NCBI GenBank assembly: GCA_004017535.1
Contig: SAJS01000003.1
Coordinates: forward strand, 124,001 to 188,000
Length of the DNA: 64,000 bases
Direction of reading: 5' to 3'
Source: Mesorhizobium sp.
GTDB taxonomy: Bacteria; Pseudomonadota; Alphaproteobacteria; Rhizobiales; Rhizobiaceae
How positions within the stretch are numbered: the first letter of the stretch is position 1; every line of letters starts with the position of its first letter. Positions 25,894-34,317 of the stretch are shown here, piece after piece. The position numbers and the translations under genes are program-made. The notes beneath the pieces were generated by a model. That model had not been told where the DNA came from. It searched no databases and worked only from the letters and a program-made list of their open reading frames with translations.

Positions 25894-27783
25894 ATGCCCA
25901 TCCGCCAGCTTTCAGAAACGATGATCAACCAGATCGCCGCCGGCGAGGTCATCGAGCGTCCGGCGAGCGTGGTGAAGGAACTGGTCGAGAACGCGCTCGA
26001 CGCCGGCGCGTCGCGCGTGGAGATCGTCACCGCCGGCGGTGGGCTGAATCTGATCCGCGTCACCGATGACGGCTCGGGTATCCCCGAACAGGAACTCGCG
26101 CTGGCCATTGCCCGCCACTGCACCTCGAAGCTTTCCAACGACATCCATGACATCCGCTCGCTCGGCTTCCGCGGCGAGGCGCTGCCATCGATCGGTTCGG
26201 TGGCGCGACTGTCGATCCGTTCGCGCACGGCGTCAGGCGACAGCGCGGCCGAGATCAGCATCGACGGCGGGCGCGTCTTACCGGTGAAGCCGGCGGCGGC
26301 GAACCGCGGCACCACGGTCGAGGTGCGCGACCTCTTCTTCGCCACGCCGGCACGCCTGAAATTCATGAAGGGCGAACGCGCCGAAAGCTCGGCCACCAGC
26401 GATGTGGTGAAGCGGATCGCGATCGCCTTTCCGGCCGTCCGCTTCACGCTGGCCGGCTCGGACCGCTCGACCTTGGAGCTGGCGGCGACCGACGACACGG
26501 CGGAAGGCCGGCTGGGGCGTGTCGCGCAGGTGATGGGCAAGGATTTCCCGAACAATGCGATTGCCATCGATGCCATGCGCGATGGCGTGCACCTGGCCGG
26601 CCACGTCTCGATCCCGTCCTACACGCGGGCGAATGCGCTGCAGCAATATGCCTACGTCAACGGGCGGCCGGTGCGCGACAAGCTGATCGCCGGCGCGATC
26701 CGCGGCGCCTTCGCCGATGTGCTGCCGCGCGACCGCCACGCGGTCACCGTGCTCTTCTTGTCGCTCGATCCCTCGACGGTCGACGTCAATGTCCATCCGG
26801 CCAAGGCCGATGTTCGCTTCCGCGATCCGGGCCTGGTGCGCGGGCTGATCGTCGGCGCCATCCGCGAGGCGCTGGCCGGCGCCGGCATCCGCGCGGCGAC
26901 CACGGGCGCCGCCGGCATGATGGCGGCCTTCCGGCCGGGGGCGACGCCCTATTCGCATCCCGGCCCGACCGGCGGCCATCGCAGCTACGAGGCGGCCTAT
27001 CACGCCTCCGATTCCGGCAGCTTCGACCCACTGCGCTCGGGGCAGCGACCGCTCGACATAGGCAATGGCGAGATGGGCTATGGCGGGGCGAGGCACCAAC
27101 GCAATGGCTTTGCGGAGAACGACCAGGCGGCATTCGACACCGGCCCGCTCGCCAGCGCCGATGCCCGCGCCGGCGTGGCCGAGCCGGCCGAAGCGCTGCT
27201 CGGCATGGTGCTGGGCGCGGCGCGCGCGCAGGTGCATGAGAATTATATCGTCGCGCAGACCAGGGATTCGCTCGTCATCGTCGACCAGCATGCGGCGCAT
27301 GAGCGTCTCGTCTATGAGGCGCTGAAGAACGCGCTGCATTCGCGCGCGGTGCCGTCGCAGATGCTGCTTTTGCCCGAGATCGTCGACCTGCCGGAAGAAG
27401 ACGCCGAGCGGCTGGCGATGCACTCCGACACGCTTGCCAAATTCGGCCTTGGCCTGGAGCGCTTCGGCCCCGGCGCGGTGGCGGTGCGCGAGACGCCGTC
27501 GATGCTCGGCGAAACCAATGTGCAGCAACTGGTGCGCGACCTCGCCGACGAGATCGCCGACAACGACACGGTCGAGACGCTGAAGGAGCGGCTGGACAAG
27601 ATCGCCGCGACCATGGCCTGCCACGGTTCCGTCCGCTCGGGCCGGCTGCTCAAGGCCGAGGAGATGAACGCGCTGCTGCGCCAGATGGAGGCGACGCCCG
27701 GCTCCGGCACCTGCAACCACGGCCGCCCGACCTATATCGAGCTCAAGCTCGCCGATATCGAAAGGCTGTTCGGGCGGCGGTGA
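25894..27783 (+). CDS. mutL: DNA mismatch repair protein MutL
   Basis: 629-residue GHKL ATPase that links MutS mismatch recognition to strand incision. N-terminal ATPase motifs are [40 protein letters not shown] and [15 protein letters not shown] variable Gly/Ala-rich linker (about 345-440) precedes the dimerisation domain. That domain keeps endonuclease-type signatures: [12 protein letters not shown] (the DQHAx2Ex4E pattern), [16 protein letters not shown] and the terminal FGR. This suggests a nicking MutL working without MutH. The start ATG at 25894 gives [19 protein letters not shown]; the frame is open from 25837. Confidence 0.97.
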   Translation: MPIRQLSETMINQIAAGEVIERPASVVKELVENALDAGASRVEIVTAGGGLNLIRVTDDGSGIPEQELALAIARHCTSKLSNDIHDIRSLGFRGEALPSIGSVARLSIRSRTASGDSAAEISIDGGRVLPVKPAAANRGTTVEVRDLFFATPARLKFMKGERAESSATSDVVKRIAIAFPAVRFTLAGSDRSTLELAATDDTAEGRLGRVAQVMGKDFPNNAIAIDAMRDGVHLAGHVSIPSYTRANALQQYAYVNGRPVRDKLIAGAIRGAFADVLPRDRHAVTVLFLSLDPSTVDVNVHPAKADVRFRDPGLVRGLIVGAIREALAGAGIRAATTGAAGMMAAFRPGATPYSHPGPTGGHRSYEAAYHASDSGSFDPLRSGQRPLDIGNGEMGYGGARHQRNGFAENDQAAFDTGPLASADARAGVAEPAEALLGMVLGAARAQVHENYIVAQTRDSLVIVDQHAAHERLVYEALKNALHSRAVPSQMLLLPEIVDLPEEDAERLAMHSDTLAKFGLGLERFGPGAVAVRETPSMLGETNVQQLVRDLADEIADNDTVETLKERLDKIAATMACHGSVRSGRLLKAEEMNALLRQMEATPGSGTCNHGRPTYIELKLADIERLFGRR

Positions 27784-27794
27784 GTGCGCCACGG

Positions 27795-27874
27795 CCCCTC
27801 ACCCAGCGTCCGCTGCGCTCGGCTGACCTCTCCCCGGTGGGGAGAAGATGGCCGCGAAGCGGCCGGATGAGGGG
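27795..27874. repeat. Palindromic intergenic repeat after mutL
   Basis: The element is bounded by CCCCTCA (27795-27801) and TGAGGGG (27868-27874). It contains two strong hairpins: TCTCCCC-GGT-GGGGAGA (27829-27845) and GGCCGC-GAA-GCGGCC (27850-27864). The layout is that of a rhizobial intergenic palindromic repeat, placed between convergent genes. Confidence 0.7.
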
Positions 27875-27875
27875 C

Positions 27876-27908
27876 AAGAAAAGAGCCGCTCGAAGCGGCT
27901 CTTTTCTT
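27876..27908. terminator. Bidirectional rho-independent terminator between mutL and the DMT exporter
   Basis: A perfect 15-bp stem AAGAAAAGAGCCGCT / AGCGGCTCTTTTCTT with a 3-nt loop (CGA). The A-run on one side and T-run on the other give an intrinsic terminator in both directions, serving the convergent mutL and EamA genes. Confidence 0.88.
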
Positions 27909-27937
27909 GAGTCAAAAACCAGCTCCAACCGTCTGAT

Positions 27938-28831
27938 TTACCGCTTCAAATTCACCACAATCACGCCACCCAGAGCCAGCGCGCCGCCGAGGATGCCGAG
28001 CAGCGACGGCACTTCGCCCAGCCAGAAGAAGCCGATCAAAGCGGAGGTCGGCGAGACCAGATAGAGGAAGTTCGAGGCGCGGGCGGCAGGCAGGCGCGAC
28101 AGCGCGGTCGCCCAGGCGGCATAGGCGATCAACGAGGGCACGATGCCGAGATAGATGACGGCGCCGAGACCGGCAGTATCGGCGACCGCCGCCTGCGAAA
28201 ACGCTTCCGGCAGGAATGGCGACAGGCAGAGAGCGCCGAGCACCATGTTGGAGGCGGATATCGTCAGCGGATGATGGCGGGCGAAGAGCGGCTTCTGGAC
28301 GATGGTGTTGACAGCGGAACAAAGGGCGGAGCCCAGCACCAGCAACGCGCCGGTGTTGAAACGCAGGCCGTGCCCGTCGGCCACCGCGATGATGCCGATG
28401 CCGGCGAAGGAAATGACCGTGCCCAGCCAGGCGATGCCTGAGAACCGCTCGCCGAGCAGGGCCATGGCCATGATTGCGGTGAAGATCGGGCTGACATTGA
28501 TGATGAAACCGGCCGCACCAGCCGAGACGGTGAGCTCGCCGAAATTGAGCATGGCGGTGTAGAGCGCGACGAAGATGGCGCCGCCAAAGGCGAAGCGCCA
28601 CAGCTCGTCGATCCTGGGCAGCGCCGGGCGCTTCACCGCGAGAAATATGGCGGCCGGAACCGCCGCGATGGCAAAGCGCAACGAGCCGAGCTCCAGCGGT
28701 TGGAAGGCGACAAGGCCGGCGCGGATCGCCGGGAACGCCGAAGCCCAGCCAAGCACCGTCAGCGCCACCCCGACGGCTGCGGTGCCGTCGATGCGCTGTG
28801 TCTCATTCAACGTGCCGGTGTAAGCGCTCAT
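27938..28831 (-). CDS. EamA/DMT-family membrane exporter
   Basis: 297-residue inner-membrane protein with two EamA repeats and about ten helices, for example GVALTVLGWASAFPAIRAG, GAAGFIINVSPIFTAIMAM and ASNFLYLVSPTSALIGFFWL. The second-repeat ASNFLYL..P..A motif is typical of drug/metabolite exporters of the RhaT/EamA class. The start at 28831 (MSAYTGTLNETQRIDG) follows GAGGG; upstream in-frame ATGs at 28858 and 28876 are possible. It is divergent from a LysR regulator whose operator lies between them, so it is probably induced by a metabolite recognised by that LysR. The cargo is unknown. Confidence 0.9.
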   Translation of the reverse strand: MSAYTGTLNETQRIDGTAAVGVALTVLGWASAFPAIRAGLVAFQPLELGSLRFAIAAVPAAIFLAVKRPALPRIDELWRFAFGGAIFVALYTAMLNFGELTVSAGAAGFIINVSPIFTAIMAMALLGERFSGIAWLGTVISFAGIGIIAVADGHGLRFNTGALLVLGSALCSAVNTIVQKPLFARHHPLTISASNMVLGALCLSPFLPEAFSQAAVADTAGLGAVIYLGIVPSLIAYAAWATALSRLPAARASNFLYLVSPTSALIGFFWLGEVPSLLGILGGALALGGVIVVNLKR

Positions 28832-28911
28832 TGCCGTACCCTCATCTTTCTGTGCCATGGGCGCAGAAAACGCCATTGCCGGCCAATTGACAAACGAGCA
28901 ATTCGAGGGTC

Positions 28912-28934
28912 AGCTGTGATCATGGATCACAGCT
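28912..28934 (+). promoter_or_regulatory. LysR operator: perfect inverted repeat centred on the lysR start codon
   Basis: 10-bp arms AGCTGTGATC (28912-28921) and GATCACAGCT (28925-28934) exactly flank the ATG of the LysR gene. They contain a canonical T-N11-A. The arms would also fold in the mRNA, hiding the start codon in the loop. Confidence 0.65.
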
Positions 28935-29848
28935 CTGATCAGATACTGCCGCTGGAAACCTTGCGCGCATTCGATGCCGCGGCGCGCACGGGGAGTTTTT
29001 CCGCGGCGGCCGAAAAACTAAATCTCACCCATGGCGCGGTGAGTCGCCAGATCGCCAAGCTCGAGGACTGGCTTGGCTTGAAAGTGTTCGAGCGCAATGC
29101 GCGCGGCGTGACGCTGACCATCGAGGGCAATCGCCTGCATCTTCGCACCACAGAGGCCTTCGCGCTGATTTCGGTCAACTCCGACCGCTGGGTCGAGCCG
29201 CGCGGCACAGCCGTCGTGCGGCTGGCCTCGATCCCCTCGGTGAGCGGACTATGGCTGATGCCGCGCATGGCCGCATTGGAAAACCATCCGACCAAGTTGC
29301 GCATCGTGCTCGATGTCGACAATCGCCAGGCCGACCTTGCCGACGAAGGCATCGACCTTTCGGTGCGCTGCGGGCGCGGCCGCATCCCTGGCCGCGTCTC
29401 GGTGCAGCTTTTCGAGGAGCAGATTTTCCCCATCGCCTCGCCGGAGCTCGCCAAGGAGATCGGGCTGGGCGATCCTGCGCGGCTGCTGAAGTACCCGCTG
29501 ATCAACGATTCCGATGCGTCCGGATGGCGCGCATGGCTCGCCGCGCAAGACATCGATTACCGCCCCCGTCCGCAGGACCGGCGTTTCGAGGATTACAATC
29601 TGGTGCTGGACGCGGCGGCGCATGGGCTGGGCATTGCGCTAGCGCGGCCGCCGCTGACTGCGGACCAGCTCCGATCTGGCCGTATCGTTGCCGTCGACGA
29701 GCGCGTTGCGCTCAATCCGGTGTCTTACTGGATGGACCGCCCCATCGGCCAGCCGCGCGCGGCCGCCGCAGATCTGGCCAGGCGCATTGCCGAGCAGGCA
29801 GGGCTTGCTCCGGAAAAGCTAGAGGCTTTCCTTCAGGATGATGCCTAA
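28922..29848 (+). CDS. LysR-family regulator divergent from the EamA exporter
   Basis: 308-residue LysR protein. The helix-turn-helix is SFSAAAEKLNLTHGAVSRQI with KLEDWLGLKVFERNARGVTL. The effector domain shows VVRLASIPSVSGLWLMPRM and DEGIDLSVRCGRGRIPG, then HGLGIALARPPLTADQL (GcvA-like group). The start ATG lies at the centre of a 10-bp-arm inverted repeat; the purine-rich GAGGG is 12 nt upstream, further than usual. It probably regulates itself and the divergent exporter. Confidence 0.92.
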   Translation: MDHSSDQILPLETLRAFDAAARTGSFSAAAEKLNLTHGAVSRQIAKLEDWLGLKVFERNARGVTLTIEGNRLHLRTTEAFALISVNSDRWVEPRGTAVVRLASIPSVSGLWLMPRMAALENHPTKLRIVLDVDNRQADLADEGIDLSVRCGRGRIPGRVSVQLFEEQIFPIASPELAKEIGLGDPARLLKYPLINDSDASGWRAWLAAQDIDYRPRPQDRRFEDYNLVLDAAAHGLGIALARPPLTADQLRSGRIVAVDERVALNPVSYWMDRPIGQPRAAAADLARRIAEQAGLAPEKLEAFLQDDA

Positions 29849-29856
29849 GGACAGGC

Positions 29857-30459
29857 TTAGCGAAGCAGCAGAACCATGATCGTTGCCGTCACCGCCGAGA
29901 CGATCGCAGTGACCACCGAGATCGTCCAAAGGGATAGCGGCGCGGATTCCGATCGCGGCGCATGACCAGCCGGACGGACCGCGGCGCCGCGAGGCTGCGG
30001 CGCGTTGGCGTTGGCCGCCACCAGCACCGCGGCGGAAGCGACGGCGGGCGAAAAAGTGGTCGGCGCCGGCGCAACCGCGGGCCTGGACACATTGTCTGCA
30101 ACCGCTGCCTGCGGTGAGGCGAAGCCGCGCGGAGCCTGATCGGCATTCGTCGTCGCCCTGCCCGTCGAGGGTCTTGCCGGCAAGGCGTCGGTGACGGCAT
30201 CGGGCTCCATCACGGCGCGGTAAGCATCCTCGACCTCGGAGGACGACTGGCGCTGCGATGCCTGGGTGGCAGGGCGCGGCTGCGCGCTTTGCAGCGACTG
30301 CGCCGCGATTTGCGCCGCCTGCCCCGTCGAGGGCGCCTGCGGCTGGACCAGCGTCTTGATCAAAGCCGCCGCCGCGGGATCGGCCTTGGGCGACGGCACC
30401 GGCTGCGGGATGAGCGCTTCACCGATCAGTGCGTTCAAGCGGGTCGAGGTGATGTCCAT
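29857..30459 (-). CDS. Hypothetical tail-anchored Ala/Pro-rich protein
   Basis: 200-residue protein not recognised as a family. The body is low-complexity, rich in Ala, Pro, Gln and Ser (about residues 15-165). A single C-terminal membrane helix (LWTISVVTAIVSAVTATIMV) is followed only by LLLR, so it should be anchored by its tail with the body in the cytosol. There is no N-terminal signal peptide. It lies 8 bp from the end of the convergent LysR gene and shares a spacer with DUF2093. Codon usage looks like that of its neighbours. A structural or envelope-associated role is possible but unsupported. Confidence 0.62.
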   Translation of the reverse strand: MDITSTRLNALIGEALIPQPVPSPKADPAAAALIKTLVQPQAPSTGQAAQIAAQSLQSAQPRPATQASQRQSSSEVEDAYRAVMEPDAVTDALPARPSTGRATTNADQAPRGFASPQAAVADNVSRPAVAPAPTTFSPAVASAAVLVAANANAPQPRGAAVRPAGHAPRSESAPLSLWTISVVTAIVSAVTATIMVLLLR

Positions 30460-30478
30460 GCCGGCTTCCGGAAACTAT

Positions 30479-30522
30479 CTTGACGCTCGGCCATACCGGA
30501 TGAGCATTGCGTCAAGCTTGAC
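30479..30522. promoter_or_regulatory. Interleaved TTGACGC palindromes in a divergent spacer
   Basis: CTTGACGC (30479-30486) pairs with GCGTCAAG (30509-30516). The latter is half of the perfect palindrome GTCAAGCTTGAC (30511-30522). The half site therefore occurs three times between the tail-anchored protein gene and DUF2093. A regulator site is possible, but none is known to me. Confidence 0.35.
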
Positions 30523-30574
30523 GTTGCTTGCGATTTGTGGCGATTGAAACCCCGATGAACGCAAGCGTCTTTTC

Positions 30575-30808
30575 ATGATGAACCGTTTCGAAGGCCCGGG
30601 CGGCAGGGAAGCCCGGATCCGCTATCTCGACGGCGACTTTCAGGTCACCAGTCCGGGCTCGTTCGTGCGCTGCGCGGTGACGGGCGAGAACATTCCGCTC
30701 GACGAGCTCAAATATTGGAGCGTCGCCCGGCAGGAGCCCTATGCGAACGCGGCCGTCTCGCTTGCCCGCGAGATCGAGATGCACCCGGAACTGCGCAAAC
30801 GGGGATAG
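30575..30808 (+). CDS. DUF2093 family protein
   Basis: 77-residue cytosolic protein of unknown function, conserved in Rhizobiales near lpxK/mutL. It contains GREARIRYLDGDFQVTSPGSFVRC and TGENIPLDELKYWSVARQEPY. The paired Cys-Thr-Gly-Glu-x-Ile-Pro element with the conserved WSV resembles a small zinc-ribbon-like knuckle, though only one Cys is present. The start may be the first or second of two adjacent ATGs (30575/30578). Confidence 0.87.
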   Translation: MMNRFEGPGGREARIRYLDGDFQVTSPGSFVRCAVTGENIPLDELKYWSVARQEPYANAAVSLAREIEMHPELRKRG

Positions 30809-30943
30809 TCCGGGCGAGCATCTGCTTCGCTCGCTTCTCACCACACGGCGCCCTCCTCTGTGGAATCGAGCCCCACCCAGGTTCGCAGCCAAATGTCGCC
30901 CGCGGTCGATCGCACCGGCAAAACACCCCTTTTTCCGATATGC

Positions 30944-30973
30944 GTGACAGGTTCGTGACTCTGCGGCTATAGA
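30944..30973 (+). promoter_or_regulatory. Candidate sigma70 promoter of the UDP-glucuronate decarboxylase gene
   Basis: GTGACA (30944-30949) and TATAGA (30968-30973) are separated by 18 bp and lie 28 bp before the GTG start of the next gene. The match to consensus is moderate. Confidence 0.4.
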
Positions 30974-31000
30974 CAATGCCGTGGGTATGGGGGATCTGCC

Positions 31001-31933
31001 GTGAAGACTCTGGTGACCGGCGGCGCCGGCTTTATTGGTTCGCATCTATGCGACCTGTTGCTTGCAGGAGGCCATGAAGTTATATGCCTCGACAATTTCT
31101 CGACTGGTTCGGATGAGAACATCCGTCACCTTTCAAACAATGCGCGGCTCAGCCTTCTGAGGCACGACGTCACCCTGCCGCTTCAGGCCGAGGCCGATGA
31201 GATCTTCAATCTCGCCTGCCCAGCCTCGCCTGTTCACTATCAGCGCATTCCGATCGAGACGACAAAGGCCTGCGTCTACGGCGCCATCAACATGCTCGAC
31301 CTTGCATGCGCCACGGGCGCGAGAATCCTTCAGGCGTCGACGTCCGAGGTCTATGGCGATCCGCAAGTCCATCCCCAGACCGAGGCCTATTGGGGCCATG
31401 TCAACCCGATCGGCCCGCGCAGTTGCTACGATGAAGGCAAAAGATGCGCCGAAGCGCTGTTCTTCGATTATCGGCGCCGGTCGCGACTGCCGATCAAGGT
31501 GGTGCGCATCTTCAACACATACGGGCCTCGCATGCACCCTTCGGATGGGCGCGTGGTCAGCAATTTCATCGTCCAGGCGTTGCGCAACGACCCCATAACC
31601 ATCTACGGCGACGGAAGCCACACGCGCAGCTTCTGTTATGTCGACGACCTGGTGGATGCGATGGCCCGGATGATCGCGACGCCCGACGATTTCGTCGGGC
31701 CCGTCAACATCGGAAACCCGACGGAGGTCACGATCCTCGAGCTGGCCGAACTGGTGCTGGGCATCGTCGGCGGCAAGTCCAAGATCGAGTTCAAACCCCT
31801 CCCCGAAGACGATCCCCAACAGCGCCAGCCCGATATAGGCCTAGCGCGTTCGGCGCTGAACTGGTCCCCTCGTGTTGCCCTCGAAGACGGGCTTGGCGAG
31901 ACAGTTCGCTATTTCCGTGGGCTTATCAACTGA
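31001..31933 (+). CDS. NAD-dependent epimerase/decarboxylase, UDP-glucuronate decarboxylase (UXS) type
   Basis: 310-residue extended SDR enzyme that would convert UDP-glucuronate to UDP-xylose for surface polysaccharide synthesis. The N-terminal nucleotide motif is [17 protein letters not shown]-type signatures are [30 protein letters not shown] and the catalytic YDEGK of [27 protein letters not shown] is also typical. The start is a GTG preceded by GGGGGA. It lies between DUF2093 and lpxK, in opposite orientation to the lipid A genes. Closely related dTDP-glucose dehydratase-like enzymes are an alternative. Confidence 0.88.
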   Translation: MKTLVTGGAGFIGSHLCDLLLAGGHEVICLDNFSTGSDENIRHLSNNARLSLLRHDVTLPLQAEADEIFNLACPASPVHYQRIPIETTKACVYGAINMLDLACATGARILQASTSEVYGDPQVHPQTEAYWGHVNPIGPRSCYDEGKRCAEALFFDYRRRSRLPIKVVRIFNTYGPRMHPSDGRVVSNFIVQALRNDPITIYGDGSHTRSFCYVDDLVDAMARMIATPDDFVGPVNIGNPTEVTILELAELVLGIVGGKSKIEFKPLPEDDPQQRQPDIGLARSALNWSPRVALEDGLGETVRYFRGLIN

Positions 31934-31970
31934 CGACGGGGCACAGGATCGACCAGGCGCAGCCCAAGAT

Positions 31971-32999
31971 TCAGCCACGCATCTTGCGCTGACGCCAGGC
32001 GTCGAGCGTCTCGTCGACGATACGTTCAGGCACGTGATCGAGCTCGAATACGGCCTCGATATCGAGCACGTCCAGTTGATCGAGGAAACCGGCGGGCACC
32101 TTGCCATGGCGCAGCCGCGCGGCGTCTTTCGCCGTGGTGACGAGGCGCAGCCCCTGCTGCCGTACGAGCGCCAGAAGGTCGGCAAGCTCGTCCTGGGCGT
32201 AAAAATGATGGTCCGGAAAGGCGCGCGAAAGCGCGACTTCGCCGCCCGCGCGGCGCACCGTGTCGAAGAATTTCTCCGGATGGCCGATGCCGGCGAAGGC
32301 AAGGAAGCGGCCGCCTGCGAACCGCGACGGGTCCGCCGGCTCGACATGCGCCAGGAAGATCGGCCGGCCGGCACGCGCCGCCTGGCGCACGACGCCGTCA
32401 GCGGCAGCGCCCTCGCCCATCTTCAGCAGGCCGCTGGTAAAGACCAGCTGGTCGACGATTTTGGCGCGGAGCGGTCCGCCCGGAATGACGTGGCCGTTGC
32501 CGACGCCGAAGCGGGCGTCGACCACGACGAGCGCATAATCGATATGGATGCGCGCCGACTGGAAGCCGTCATCCATGATCAGGAAATCGCAGCCATGTCC
32601 CTCGATCAGCAGTTTCGCGCCGGCGGCGCGGTTCGCCGTCACCGCCACCGGCGCATGTTCGGCCAGAAGCAGCGGCTCGTCGCCGACATGCTTGGCGGCG
32701 TCGTGATGCGCATCGACGACATGCGGCTTGGCGAACGAACCGCCATGGCCGCGCGACAGGAAGCCCGGCGTGAGATGCATGCGCCTGGCCTGTTTGGCGA
32801 GGGCAATGGCGACCGGGGTCTTGCCGCTGCCGCCGACGGTCAGATTGCCCACGCACAGCACCGGCGCGTCGACCTTCTCGCGCGGGGCATGCCGCATGCG
32901 GCGGCCGGCAACCATGCCGTAGGCAGCCGACACCGGCGACAGAGCGAGCACGCGCCAGTCCGGCTTTTCCCACCAGAAGGGCGGCGCCTCGCTGGTCAT
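31971..32999 (-). CDS. lpxK: Tetraacyldisaccharide 4'-kinase
   Basis: 342-residue inner-membrane-associated kinase that phosphorylates the 4' position of the lipid A disaccharide with ATP. The P-loop is CVGNLTVGGSGKTPVAIALA. The family also shows FLSRGHGG, DDGFQSARIHIDYALVVVD and the C-terminal DHHFYAQDELADLLAL. Its start lies one base after the waaA stop, so the two are coupled. It ends the minus-strand envelope operon; the UXS gene converges on it 37 bp away. Confidence 0.96.
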   Translation of the reverse strand: MTSEAPPFWWEKPDWRVLALSPVSAAYGMVAGRRMRHAPREKVDAPVLCVGNLTVGGSGKTPVAIALAKQARRMHLTPGFLSRGHGGSFAKPHVVDAHHDAAKHVGDEPLLLAEHAPVAVTANRAAGAKLLIEGHGCDFLIMDDGFQSARIHIDYALVVVDARFGVGNGHVIPGGPLRAKIVDQLVFTSGLLKMGEGAAADGVVRQAARAGRPIFLAHVEPADPSRFAGGRFLAFAGIGHPEKFFDTVRRAGGEVALSRAFPDHHFYAQDELADLLALVRQQGLRLVTTAKDAARLRHGKVPAGFLDQLDVLDIEAVFELDHVPERIVDETLDAWRQRKMRG

Positions 33000-33000
33000 C

Positions 33001-34317
33001 TCATCGACCGTTGGCGCCTTTCAGGCGCGCCTTGACGACTAGCGGCTGGATATAAGGCTCCAGAGATTTCAGCGTGCGGGCAAGCGCGCCGCGCATCTCG
33101 TCGACGGTAGCGGCACCCGCCGCGATCATTTCGTGGCGCGCCACTTCGTTGGTCAGAAGGAAATTGACCGCGCCGGTCAGCATGTCGCGGTCGCGCACAA
33201 GCTTGGCGCCGCCGCTGTCGAGCAGGCGCTGATAGGCCTCGCGGAAATTCTGGACGTTGCGGCCGGCAAGCACCGCGGTTTCGAGCATTGCCGGCTCGAG
33301 CGGGTTCTGGCCGCCTTCCGAGGTCAGCGAACGGCCGACAAAAGCGATCTCGGTCAGCCTCAGGTAAAGCCCCATTTCGCCGATCGTGTCGCCCAGAAGG
33401 ATATCGGTGTCGGGCGAGATGCGGTCACCCTTGCTGCGCCTTGCCACAGTAAGGCCCATGCCGGAAATCTGCGCGGCAAGCGCGTCGGCGCGGTCGGGAT
33501 GACGCGGCACGATGATGGTCAAAAGCCCATGATGGCGCCTGTGCAGGCTGGCATGGACCTCGGCGGCCACGGCCTCTTCGCCGTCATGGGTCGAGATCGC
33601 CGCCCAGGTGGGGCGATCGCCGATCTGGCGCTGCAGGGTGGCCAGGGCCCGCTCGTCAACCGGCGGCGGGTTGGTATCCACCTTGAGGTTGCCGGAAACC
33701 GTGACCGGCCGGGCGCCGAGCGCGCGAAACCGCTCGCCGTCGACATCCGATTGGGCGATGACATGGGCGAGATTCTCGAACAGCGCCTCGGCAACGCTTG
33801 CGCGCTTCTTCCACGAGGTGAAGGAGCGGTCCGACAGCCGGCCGTTGACCAGAACCTGCGGCACGTTGCGGGCGCCGAGTTCCAGGATGGTCATCGGCCA
33901 GATCTCCGATTCGGCGATGATCGCCAGTTCCGGCCGCCAGTGATCGAGGAAACGGCTTACCGCGGGCTTGAGATCGAGCGGCACATATTGGTGGATGATG
34001 CGGCTGCCGAGGCGCTCGTCGGCGACCTTGGCCGAAGTCACGGTGCCGGTGGTCAGGACGACGTTGACGCCGTAGTCGAGGATGCTCTCGACCAGCGGCA
34101 CCACCGCGATCGTCTCGCCGACGCTTGCCGCATGGATCCAGATCACCGGCCCTTCCGGCCGGGGCCGGCCGGCGACGCCATAGCGCTCGCGGCGCCGGGC
34201 GCGATCCTCCTTGCCGCGCGAGGCGCGCCAGGCGACATAGGGACCGATCAGCGGATAGGCGGCCGCCCCCGCATAGCGGTAGGCGGTCAGGGCCGCACGC
34301 GCCCAGCGCTCGCTCAT
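33001..34317 (-). CDS. waaA: 3-deoxy-D-manno-octulosonic acid (Kdo) transferase
   Basis: 438-residue GT30-family transferase adding Kdo from CMP-Kdo to lipid IVA at the inner membrane. An N-terminal membrane-associated segment (TAYRYAGAAAYPLIGPYVAW) is followed by WIHAASVGETIAVVPLVESI, the characteristic acceptor-side motif. The C-terminal donor half has VPRHPDRADALA, GDTIGEMGLYLRLTEIAFVG and GGQNPLEPAMLE. It overlaps the upstream LPLAT gene by 4 bp (ATGA) and precedes lpxK by 1 bp. The number of Kdo residues added cannot be read from sequence. Confidence 0.96.
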   Translation of the reverse strand: MSERWARAALTAYRYAGAAAYPLIGPYVAWRASRGKEDRARRRERYGVAGRPRPEGPVIWIHAASVGETIAVVPLVESILDYGVNVVLTTGTVTSAKVADERLGSRIIHQYVPLDLKPAVSRFLDHWRPELAIIAESEIWPMTILELGARNVPQVLVNGRLSDRSFTSWKKRASVAEALFENLAHVIAQSDVDGERFRALGARPVTVSGNLKVDTNPPPVDERALATLQRQIGDRPTWAAISTHDGEEAVAAEVHASLHRRHHGLLTIIVPRHPDRADALAAQISGMGLTVARRSKGDRISPDTDILLGDTIGEMGLYLRLTEIAFVGRSLTSEGGQNPLEPAMLETAVLAGRNVQNFREAYQRLLDSGGAKLVRDRDMLTGAVNFLLTNEVARHEMIAAGAATVDEMRGALARTLKSLEPYIQPLVVKARLKGANGR

